A DNA stretch of 64,000 bases from Pelagibius sp. Alg239-R121 (GTDB lineage: Bacteria > Pseudomonadota > Alphaproteobacteria > Kiloniellales > Kiloniellaceae): the NCBI RefSeq assembly GCF_947331435.1, contig NZ_CAMZOF010000016.1:16587-80586 (forward strand), written 5' to 3'. The notes beneath the pieces were generated by a model. It saw nothing but the letters and a program-made list of their open reading frames with translations. It did not search any database and was not told the origin of the DNA. The first letter of the stretch is position 1; each line of letters begins with the position of its first letter. This document shows positions 1 to 7,505 of the stretch, piece after piece. Both the position numbers and the translations under genes were made by a program.

Positions 1-253
1 CAGATCGGCTCTAAGCTTGAGTTCGTTGCCCTATTAAGAACTTCGTCGGAACGCACTCGCCGAAAAATATCGTTGAGGTTTGCTACAGTTGCCTAAGAGG
101 ATGGGGGCCTCCCGGCCAGCAGACGTTCACGCTTGACCAAAGGTGCGAGCGTTTCGGAAACGCCAGCAATACACGACACTTGGCCGATCACGCAAAGCAT
201 TGTACTAGATTGCATAGGCAAAATTGATCGCGTGGCCGATCAAAGGGGACCGC

Positions 254-2089
254 ATGCATATCGAGCGCATTCAAATTGAAGAAGGATTCCTTGATGGTTT
301 AGACGTCTGCCCGACCCCGGGGTTGAATGTCATTATCGGCGCACGAGGAACTGGCAAGACCTCGCTGATCGAGTTAATACGATTTTGTCTTGATGTACCG
401 GGATATACGCAGAAATCGAGCCGGCGCAGTCGTGAACATGCCTTGTCAGTTCTCGGCTCCGGTCAGATCACGTTGACATTGGTGGATGGAGCGCGGCGGG
501 TAAAGGTGACAAGGTCTGCAGCCGAGGATGCTCCACGCGCATCTGGTCCCTTTCTACCTCCTATCGTCTTATCTCAGACCGAGATTGAGACTGTCGGACT
601 CCAACCGGGTGGGCGGCTCCAGCTTCTTGATGGATTCCTTGGCGACCAGCGATCGCTCAACGCAGCAGAGACCGAGGCTATGGCCGCCGTGCAATCTCTA
701 ACGGCCGAAGCAGACGCGGTTCGCTTAGACATTGAGCAGCTCAACCTTCAACTGGCAGAACTGCCCGCGCTCGAGGAACAGCTCCAGCAGCTTGCGCCGC
801 AAGAACAACATCTGGCTACACTATCCTCCGAAGCCCAGGCACGAACCGTTGAACTCAATTCACTCTCTGGCACGATCTCAATGAAGGGCGTGGCTGTAGC
901 CGCAACCGAGAGATTTCAGGACGGAATCGCTAGTTGGTGTGCCTCGCTTATCGCCGCGCAAGGCTCGATGCCGCCATATGAACCTTGGCCTCATGGTGGT
1001 GACAGCGATCCTCTTGACGTTCTGCGCCCTAGGGCTGCAGCTGCGTACAATCATCTTGCACATGCTATAAGCGAGCTTGTGGCAGTAAAGAGCGAAGCTG
1101 GTCAGTTGTTGTTGCAACTAAACGGTGACAAAATCTCATTCGAAGATCAGGCTAGGCAACTGCGTGGTCAGATCGAAAACCTGCAAGTGGGCGCGGGCGA
1201 GATCATCCGTCGGGGCCAGGTGCTTCGCGAGAGGAAAGCACAACTGGAGTCGCTCGGAGCCGTCCGCCACACGCGCAATCTCACGCTGGAGAACGCGATT
1301 CAGCGTCGTACCGCCGCGCTCGATCAACTCGAATTGATCAGAACTCAGCGGTTTCAGATGCGCACGGCGGTCGCGACCGATCTCAACAAGGTTCTCGGAC
1401 CGCGCATTCGCATTGATGTGCTGCGTAGTGGCCAAACCGAAGGATTCGCTGCTGCTATTGCTGAAGCCTTACGGGGCAGCGGACTTAAATACAACGAGCT
1501 CGTCACCACGCTCGCTCAGCGCATGAGCCCTCGTGAACTGCTGGAATCGATCGAGACTAACAACTTTCAACTGGTGGCTAACTGTGGCGGCATGTCTCCG
1601 GACCGTGCGGCAAAGGTGATCATCGCACTGAAGGAAGCCGACCTTGGTGCGATCGCCACCGTCGCCATAGAAGACTATGTCAGATTCTCACTACTGGATG
1701 GTGCTGATCACAAAGACATTGCAGACCTTTCGACGGGCCAGAGGTGCACTGTAGTACTGCCGTTGGTCCTGAGGCACACCGACCGTCTACTCATCGTAGA
1801 TCAACCGGAGGACCACATCGACAACGGCTTCATCGTCGACACGCTTATCCGCTCGATCCTTGCGAGAGCTGCAGACGGTCAGATTCTATTCTCGACACAC
1901 AATGCGAACATCCCCGTGTTGGGGAGTGCCGATTTCGTTCTGCAGCTAGGCTCCGACGGCAAGCGTGGCTTTCAACTCGTGGCCGCGCCCCTTTCCGATC
2001 CCGCAGTAGTGAATGCAATCACCATGATAATGGAGGGGGGATTGCAGGCATTCGACAGCAGAGCCGAGTTTTACGGCGCGCAGAGATGA
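254..2089 (+). CDS. SMC/RecF-like AAA ATPase, first gene of a kinase operon
   Basis: A 611-residue ATPase of the RecF/SMC-like superfamily. The N-terminus carries a Walker A loop (GARGTGKTS, about residues 30-38). A central part rich in Glu, Gln and Leu resembles a coiled coil. The C-terminus has an ABC-type signature (LSTGQR) and a Walker B (LLIVDQPEDHIDN). I chose the ATG at 254 because an AAAGGGG ribosome site lies just upstream; an in-frame ATG at 224 has none. The stop overlaps the next gene (histidine kinase) as ATGA, so the two are probably translationally coupled. ATPases of this shape often act as sensors in phage-defence systems, but that role is inferred here from architecture and neighbours only. 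Confidence 0.8.
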   Translation: MHIERIQIEEGFLDGLDVCPTPGLNVIIGARGTGKTSLIELIRFCLDVPGYTQKSSRRSREHALSVLGSGQITLTLVDGARRVKVTRSAAEDAPRASGPFLPPIVLSQTEIETVGLQPGGRLQLLDGFLGDQRSLNAAETEAMAAVQSLTAEADAVRLDIEQLNLQLAELPALEEQLQQLAPQEQHLATLSSEAQARTVELNSLSGTISMKGVAVAATERFQDGIASWCASLIAAQGSMPPYEPWPHGGDSDPLDVLRPRAAAAYNHLAHAISELVAVKSEAGQLLLQLNGDKISFEDQARQLRGQIENLQVGAGEIIRRGQVLRERKAQLESLGAVRHTRNLTLENAIQRRTAALDQLELIRTQRFQMRTAVATDLNKVLGPRIRIDVLRSGQTEGFAAAIAEALRGSGLKYNELVTTLAQRMSPRELLESIETNNFQLVANCGGMSPDRAAKVIIALKEADLGAIATVAIEDYVRFSLLDGADHKDIADLSTGQRCTVVLPLVLRHTDRLLIVDQPEDHIDNGFIVDTLIRSILARAADGQILFSTHNANIPVLGSADFVLQLGSDGKRGFQLVAAPLSDPAVVNAITMIMEGGLQAFDSRAEFYGAQR

Positions 2090-2982
2090 TCATGAGTCAC
2101 GATGAGGCAATCTCGCAACTGGCCTCCCCGTCAGCACACGCCCGCGGACAGGCCGCACGCGCGCTCGGCGATGTCGGTCTAGGGGGCGATCTCCCGGCGA
2201 TTCGAAAAGCGCTATTACGTGAAACCGTCTCTTATGTTCAATATGCCCTTCAGGACACGATTAAGCGGCTGACGAACAAGACCGGGCCACGGCCGGACGA
2301 ACCCGAGGAGGGCATTAACGTGCCTCCAGAGGTGCGTCAGCAAATCTATGGTCAGGCGGTCGAATGGGTCACTGGCTTCTTGCTGCACGAGATTGCTTCT
2401 CCAGTTGGGCTCGCGATGGTCAGCGCAAAGCGGGAAATCGGAGCGGAATGGGAGAATTCCAGGACGTGGCGGCACCTCGAAACGATCCATCGGGTGTTCG
2501 ACGCAATTGAGATGCTCAAGAACGCCGCTGGGGCTCCCCGCCCGCAAGAATTTGATCTGGCCACGCTCCTTCAAGAGATCATCGAAACTGAAGTTCCCGA
2601 CGCTCAGCCCTCAATTTCGCGTCTCGGAGCAAAGCCGTTTGTGCTGAAAGGTGATCCGGGGCTCATCCGAATGGTGGTGAGCAACGGAATCCGCAATGCG
2701 GTCGAGTCAGTGTCGGCCAGCGGCGTCGAGCCCGCTGAGCACGCAGTGGTCATCAACTGGGGGAAGACCGATATCGATTACTGGGTCTCGGTGCTTGACC
2801 GTGGCGCCGGAATCACTGGTCCGGCGGAATCTGCTTTCGAGATTGGAAGCTCGACCAAGCGGAATCACAGCGGTTTCGGCCTAGCGATAGCACGCCAGGC
2901 AATCGACACGCTGACCGGAGAGGTGACTCTCGAACCGGCTCGCAACGGCGGGGCAGTGTACACCGCGAGGTGGAAACGTTGA
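2086..2982 (+). CDS. Soluble HEAT-repeat sensor histidine kinase
   Basis: A 298-residue histidine kinase with no membrane segment. Residues 8-62 look like HEAT-type helices (SAHARGQAARALGDV and onwards). The H-box reads HEIASP with the phospho-accepting His near 101. The ATPase domain has an N-box (NGIRNAVE, near 200), a G1 box (DRGAGI, near 238) and a G2 box (GFGLAIA, near 263). The start overlaps the ATPase stop as ATGA, and its 3' end overlaps the receiver gene by 13 bp, so all three proteins are probably made together. A cytosolic kinase with a protein-interaction repeat is expected to sense an internal partner, possibly the ATPase product. That partner is an inference. Confidence 0.85.
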   Translation: MIMSHDEAISQLASPSAHARGQAARALGDVGLGGDLPAIRKALLRETVSYVQYALQDTIKRLTNKTGPRPDEPEEGINVPPEVRQQIYGQAVEWVTGFLLHEIASPVGLAMVSAKREIGAEWENSRTWRHLETIHRVFDAIEMLKNAAGAPRPQEFDLATLLQEIIETEVPDAQPSISRLGAKPFVLKGDPGLIRMVVSNGIRNAVESVSASGVEPAEHAVVINWGKTDIDYWVSVLDRGAGITGPAESAFEIGSSTKRNHSGFGLAIARQAIDTLTGEVTLEPARNGGAVYTARWKR

Positions 2983-4403
2983 GGGCGCAGGTTCTGATTG
3001 TCGAGGATGACGAGGACTTCGTTCAGGAACTGATGGCGTCGATCACCAGAGTGTCGGCCAATGTTGACATTACGGTGGCCCGTTGTCGCGAGCGGGCCTG
3101 TCAATTTCTTGACGAACGATTCTTCGATTTCGCGATTCTCGATTTGAGCATACCGACGCAAGATGGCGGCCTCGACGGCGATCCGGATCACGGCAAGTTT
3201 GTCTTCCATCATGCGCGCGTCGCCGCCCCGGGTACAAAAATTCTTGTACTTACTGGTTCACCTTCGGGCGACTTCATCGCCGACATGCTTGCGCAAAAGC
3301 ACGACGCGGACATCTGGAGCGAAGGTAGAAAGATCGGAACGGTGGAATTTCTGAGGAAAATCGACCTGATCCAAGTTGACGACATTGTCAGCAAGGCCTT
3401 GAATGCCATCCACTCCCTGGGCGAAATTGAGCTGGGATTTATCGGCGTGAATCTCCAAACCAGCGAAGATCGTCTCATTCGGATTTTCGCAAAGAAGTTC
3501 GGCGCGGCGCGTTGCGACGTGTCGCTGGTTAGTCCAGGGCAATCAGGCGCAGCCCCATTCCGCCTCCAACTTTTCGACGGGAGCGGAACACCGATCCAAG
3601 TGGCCGTGGCGAAGCTGGCACCTCTAAACAAAGTGATGGATGAAAATGCGCGGTACGATCAGCACGTTGTGCTTCTCGATCCCGCATCCACTCCACGCAA
3701 GATGATCACGCTAGAGTTCGGCGCCGGCGCGACGGCTGGGATATTTTATCAGCTTGCAGACGGTTATACGCAATCGTTATTTGCTGCACTGGGAAACGAC
3801 GATGCACAATCCGCGAAAGCCGTCGATGGAGCCGCCGCTGCGCTCTCAAAGTGGGCTCAAGGTAACGCTGAAGTTCGTCAAAGCATTGCCGAGATCCGGC
3901 AGTGTTGGATTGACGATGTCAAAGCCGAGGAATTGAAGCTGAAATTCGAGCTAGATTGGGCGCCCGGATTCGAAGCTCGTGAAGTTCAGACGCGCCAACG
4001 CTGCGTCCATGGAGACCTACACGGTGAAAACCTCCTCGTCTCGGTGGATGGTCGCTTGATGGTTATCGACTTTGGTGACGTTCGCCAAGGCGTAGCAAGC
4101 TACGACCCGATGACCCTCGAACTGAGCGCAGTGCTTCAGGCAAATCCAACTTTTTCTGACGCATGGCCTACACTCGAACAGTGCCGAAACTGGAACGATC
4201 TCGACGCTTATCTGGTTGAATCGCCCATCCCGCTCTTTATCAGTGCATGCCGCACGTGGGGCGAAACATGCGCCGCGGGGAGGCGTGAGGTTGCGGCATC
4301 GGCCTACAGCTACCTGCTTCGTCAATTGAAGTATGAGGACACCAAGAAGGAACGGATTCTGGCACTCATGGAAGGTGTCAAAGCTTATATCGCCGCGACC
4401 TAG
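2970..4403 (+). CDS. Response-regulator receiver fused to an APH-type kinase
   Basis: A 477-residue protein starting with GTG at 2970 (a TTG at 2979 is also possible). Residues 1-130 are a receiver domain: acidic pocket VEDDED (D13/D14), phospho-acceptor D58 in ILDLS, and the ILVLTG strand. The C-terminal half carries the signature of aminoglycoside phosphotransferase/choline kinase-type enzymes: HGDLHGEN near residue 347 followed by VIDFGD near 365. The output is therefore predicted to be a small-molecule or protein kinase instead of a DNA-binding domain, presumably switched by phosphorylation from the adjacent histidine kinase. The stop lies 14 bp from the convergent next gene and no strong terminator is visible. 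The substrate is unknown. Confidence 0.8.
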   Translation: METLRAQVLIVEDDEDFVQELMASITRVSANVDITVARCRERACQFLDERFFDFAILDLSIPTQDGGLDGDPDHGKFVFHHARVAAPGTKILVLTGSPSGDFIADMLAQKHDADIWSEGRKIGTVEFLRKIDLIQVDDIVSKALNAIHSLGEIELGFIGVNLQTSEDRLIRIFAKKFGAARCDVSLVSPGQSGAAPFRLQLFDGSGTPIQVAVAKLAPLNKVMDENARYDQHVVLLDPASTPRKMITLEFGAGATAGIFYQLADGYTQSLFAALGNDDAQSAKAVDGAAAALSKWAQGNAEVRQSIAEIRQCWIDDVKAEELKLKFELDWAPGFEAREVQTRQRCVHGDLHGENLLVSVDGRLMVIDFGDVRQGVASYDPMTLELSAVLQANPTFSDAWPTLEQCRNWNDLDAYLVESPIPLFISACRTWGETCAAGRREVAASAYSYLLRQLKYEDTKKERILALMEGVKAYIAAT

Positions 4404-4417
4404 TTGGTGCTAACCGA

Positions 4418-4942
4418 TCAAATTCTAGAATTTATTCCCCTCCTTTGCATCAGATATAGGCTATTCCGACCAAACGATATTCCGAAATTATCGCCTATGT
4501 TGCCGCAGATGTAGATGAAATCGTGTCGTCGGATAGCTAGATCCACTTCGTTGTCGATGGATGGTAACCAAACACAAACCTCAATCTCAGCATTGAGCCA
4601 GGAATGTAGGCACTGTGTTGCCTGGGCGAGGTCACCGACAGAATTCTGGTCACCGATAGAAGGCGCCTGGCAAACTTTTTCTAGTAGCACCAGGTACGAA
4701 GCGTCGGATCCCACGACGATCTTGTTTTGTCTACTGAGGAAATCAACGAGGAGGATGTTGAAAAGGCGCATATGGGTTGACGTGGCAAAAACGATCTCGG
4801 TGTTAGGATCATCTCCTCGAACCGTCATCACCTCGTGATTGAGCATCGAATCGAGAGTCTCCGTGAGGGCCTTAAACACGACCAGTTCTTGCTCGATAGG
4901 TGAGAATTCCGTAGCAAAGCCCTCGGTTTCTGCTGATTCCAT
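4418..4942 (-). CDS. Hypothetical protein, 174 aa
   Basis: I do not recognise the family. The protein is acidic and soluble, without signal peptide or membrane segment. It has an evenly mixed composition and a plausible globular pattern (VVFKALTETLDSML; LFNILLVDFLSR). It is the last gene of a leftward group (WYL regulator, 112-aa protein, this gene). No clear ribosome site precedes the ATG. A 26-codon open frame at 4949-5029 sits between it and the preceding gene, so a decayed or frameshifted reading frame in this interval is possible. Confidence 0.5.
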   Translation of the reverse strand: MESAETEGFATEFSPIEQELVVFKALTETLDSMLNHEVMTVRGDDPNTEIVFATSTHMRLFNILLVDFLSRQNKIVVGSDASYLVLLEKVCQAPSIGDQNSVGDLAQATQCLHSWLNAEIEVCVWLPSIDNEVDLAIRRHDFIYICGNIGDNFGISFGRNSLYLMQRRGINSRI

Positions 4943-5083
4943 TGTGGACTAGTGGTCGACCAACATGTTGTTTGAAAGCAGACTAACAACATTGTTGCTG
5001 GATGTACTCGCTGACCCGATGTTTCCCATATTGCATGATACCGGCCCAACGACCAGTTTGGGTCATAGTGGACATAGGTCGGA

Positions 5084-5422
5084 TCAAGCAAAACGTCCAA
5101 ACAGTGCTGCAGAAATGAAATTGGCAAAACCCAGGCGGCTACCTTGAAGAGCGAGTATATCGTCTCCGTTTTGCGTGACATGTTCGGGTACCATTCCGGG
5201 TTCAACCGACCTTAGTTGCATGATCGAACGTAGTGAGCCGTCGTCGAGAAAATGAAATCCTATTGCGCCAAGCCTGGTCAGATAGATTTTAGCGGTATTT
5301 TTGAAAGTGAACGCCTCAATGATGTCGAGACAGTTTTCTTCATTACGGACTTCGCCAAAAAACTGTTCGTGATTCGGCACAATCAGGAAACGGTCTGGGA
5401 ACCTACGGGATGTTACTTGCAT
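5084..5422 (-). CDS. Hypothetical protein, 112 aa
   Basis: The family is unknown. The reading frame is open from a GTG at 5446, but the ATG at 5422 is preferred because GGGGAGG lies a few bases upstream. It follows the WYL regulator by about 60 bp on the same strand and is probably cotranscribed with it. Residues such as FLIVPNHEQFFGEV and NTAKIYLTRLGAIGFHFLDDGS suggest a small soluble fold with beta strands. Its place in a WYL-controlled unit beside sbcCD suggests an accessory role there, by inference only. Confidence 0.55.
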   Translation of the reverse strand: MQVTSRRFPDRFLIVPNHEQFFGEVRNEENCLDIIEAFTFKNTAKIYLTRLGAIGFHFLDDGSLRSIMQLRSVEPGMVPEHVTQNGDDILALQGSRLGFANFISAALFGRFA

Positions 5423-5483
5423 GATTGTCCTCCCCGCACCGCTCACTCTTTTCTCTTTAGCAAGCAGCGTACCGCAGACCGAA

Positions 5484-6323
5484 TCAACTAGGAAATTCAG
5501 AATAATATTCGGTCTTGCTTCGTTCTAGTCGCGCATTAGGTTGATCCAATCCCCAGCGGCGGTCTGCATAGAATTCCAGAGCTTTTCGAGTCTCGACCCG
5601 GAGTGTTTTACCTGTAAATGCGTATTCCTTCCGCACAGCGCGCACTTGCTCGGCGGAAAGTGTGCGCTTTGGCACAAGAGAAATACATGCGATCGTATGC
5701 CAGTCATCATCCAGCGGAAGTGACTCTTGTAGCACCTGAGTCTGGAAACTGCTCTTCTCACTAATACGGACAGGCAGGTAGTCGCGATACTCTTCGTGTT
5801 TATAGCTGTAGGCTCGCAAATGAGTGCGCGTACCATCGGAGGCAAACCTAGTGGGCGCGATCCACTGCTGTGATTGGCTACCTGTTGTCATGGAGGTGTA
5901 GCGAATTTGGATGGCTTCATTCTGCTCTATGGCGCGATTCAATCTGGCAATCATTCGGGGGTCTGCGGTGCGGTGCAACTCAGGGAGTTCATCAAAGTGA
6001 TTTTCACCGACCGATCGCAGGACTGATTCCCAATCGCCATAACTCACTTCTTCGGTCAGCGGGATATGGTCCGGCGATGCAATATAGGTTTTCAGCGCTG
6101 CGTCATACATAGGAGCCTTTTCTCCGGCACGCGCCAAATAGGCTTTAAAGTCGAGCGCGGCCTGGGCCGTCGATACACCAAATTTCTCAATAAGGTCGCG
6201 CCGTTTAGCCGACCCTCGCCAGGCAAAACACTGATCGAGATAGATCAGTCGCTCCCGTTGCGCATGTTTGAAGTCATCGAAGCTCATGCGTGCATTTATC
6301 TTGACTTGGTTTCCTTTGTCCAT
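5484..6323 (-). CDS. WYL-domain transcriptional regulator (BrxR/CapW-like)
   Basis: A 279-residue protein with an N-terminal winged-helix region (RRDLIEKFGVSTAQAALDFKAYL, residues 42-64), a central WYL-type domain around NEAIQIRYTSM and RTHLRAYSYKHEEYRDY, and a C-terminal WCX-like tail. This arrangement matches regulators of the BrxR/CapW family, which are dimeric repressors of phage-defence operons that bind palindromes. It is transcribed divergently from sbcD across a 39-bp spacer that contains a 22-bp near-palindrome. It therefore probably represses both itself and sbcCD. The ATG at 6323 lies about 7 bases after a perfect TATAAT, so its message is probably leaderless. Confidence 0.8.
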   Translation of the reverse strand: MDKGNQVKINARMSFDDFKHAQRERLIYLDQCFAWRGSAKRRDLIEKFGVSTAQAALDFKAYLARAGEKAPMYDAALKTYIASPDHIPLTEEVSYGDWESVLRSVGENHFDELPELHRTADPRMIARLNRAIEQNEAIQIRYTSMTTGSQSQQWIAPTRFASDGTRTHLRAYSYKHEEYRDYLPVRISEKSSFQTQVLQESLPLDDDWHTIACISLVPKRTLSAEQVRAVRKEYAFTGKTLRVETRKALEFYADRRWGLDQPNARLERSKTEYYSEFPS

Positions 6324-6325
6324 CT

Positions 6326-6347
6326 AAAAATTATACGTATATTTTTT
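6326..6347. promoter_or_regulatory. Palindromic operator between the WYL gene and sbcD
   Basis: A 22-bp inverted repeat with a perfect 10-bp core TATACGTATA (6332-6341) and A5/T5 outer arms, with one mismatched base pair. It fills most of the 39-bp gap between the divergent starts and overlaps both promoters, which is where a WYL repressor would be expected to bind. Confidence 0.65.
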
Positions 6348-6359
6348 TGATGGTATAAT
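6330..6359. promoter_or_regulatory. Overlapping face-to-face divergent promoters
   Basis: Plus strand: TTATAC (6331-6336), 17 bp, TATAAT (6354-6359). Minus strand: the same pair mirrored, TTATAC (6358-6353), 17 bp, TATAAT (6335-6330). Expected start points fall on or within a few bases of the two ATGs (6363 and 6323), so both transcripts would be leaderless or nearly so. The -35 boxes are weak and overlap the opposite -10 boxes. Confidence 0.55.
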
Positions 6360-6362
6360 TGA

Positions 6363-7505
6363 ATGAAGATTCTGCACACCAGTGACTGGCATCTCGGGCG
6401 CCAATTTCATGGCCAGTCCCTTGAGGACGATCACGCAGAGATTCTGGAGCAGGTATTAGGCGCTGTTCGCAAGCATGAACCCAACGTGCTCATCATAGCG
6501 GGAGATATCTACGACCGTGCATCTCCGCCAACCAGTGCCGTGCGTCAATTCAATGGTTTCATCAAACGTGTCGCGACGCAAAGCGAGACGGCGATTGTCA
6601 TGATCGCCGGCAATCATGATTCTGGAGACCGGATTGAATCAATTGCGACGCTTGCGGATCGAAACCAAACTTTGATCCGCGGATCTCTCTTTGCAGATGA
6701 ACGTCCTCTAATTCTAAAAGACGAACATGGCCTTGTCGCTTTCTCTGCGTTGCCATTTGGGAATGAGTTTTCGGCTCGTGAATGTTTTGACGACACCAGC
6801 ATCTCCAATCCAGAAGACGTGCTTGCCGCTCAGGTCCGCGCTGCACGCGCTCATGTTCCTGATGGCGCGCGCTGGGTCATTACGGCTCATGCATTCGTAA
6901 CGAATTCCAGTCCTAGCGACAGCGAGCGCCGTCTGGTTGTTGGGGGAGTTGAAACTGTCGCAGCTGAGATCTTCGAGGGTGCGCATTACATAGCGCTCGG
7001 GCATTTGCACCGGCCACAGCCTGCCGGCGCGGAGCATATCCGCTATAGCGGCTCTCCTCTGGCTTTTGGCTTTGACGAGACGGATACCCAAAAATCGATG
7101 ACGTTGGTTGAACTCGCACATGACGGGCGCGTGACGACAACTCTCATTCCATTCGTACCAGTGCGGTCTGTACGGACACTAAAAGGTCGGCTGGCCGATC
7201 TCGTAGCGACAGGTTCCATCTCGGAAGATTTCATCAAGATCGTGTTGACCGATCCAGGGGCCCTCATTGATCCCATGGGGCAGGTGAGGGAGATCTATCC
7301 CAATGCTATGGTGCTTAGCTACGAACGCGATGAAAACCAACCGGAAACCAAATCAACAACTGTTGCCCAGTCGCCTCTCGACAATCCGCAACATGTCGTC
7401 ACTGAATTCTTGGAATACGTTCGGGGGCAGGCGCCAGATGTGAACGAAAGGCTCGTGATCGACACCGGCCTTAAGGTCATCGCCCGAGAGGAAGCGAGAA
7501 CATGA
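6363..7505 (+). CDS. sbcD: Exonuclease subunit SbcD (Mre11-type)
   Basis: A 380-residue calcineurin-like phosphoesterase subunit of the SbcCD complex, which cleaves DNA hairpins and protein-blocked ends. The metal-binding motifs are visible in order: HTSDWHLGR (start), AGDIYDR (about 47), GNHDS (about 83), then HAF and GHLH further on. The length fits the family. It overlaps sbcC by 4 bp (ATGA). Unlike housekeeping copies, it sits next to a WYL repressor and a recombinase, so it is probably an accessory, element-borne complex. Confidence 0.92.
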   Translation: MKILHTSDWHLGRQFHGQSLEDDHAEILEQVLGAVRKHEPNVLIIAGDIYDRASPPTSAVRQFNGFIKRVATQSETAIVMIAGNHDSGDRIESIATLADRNQTLIRGSLFADERPLILKDEHGLVAFSALPFGNEFSARECFDDTSISNPEDVLAAQVRAARAHVPDGARWVITAHAFVTNSSPSDSERRLVVGGVETVAAEIFEGAHYIALGHLHRPQPAGAEHIRYSGSPLAFGFDETDTQKSMTLVELAHDGRVTTTLIPFVPVRSVRTLKGRLADLVATGSISEDFIKIVLTDPGALIDPMGQVREIYPNAMVLSYERDENQPETKSTTVAQSPLDNPQHVVTEFLEYVRGQAPDVNERLVIDTGLKVIAREEART

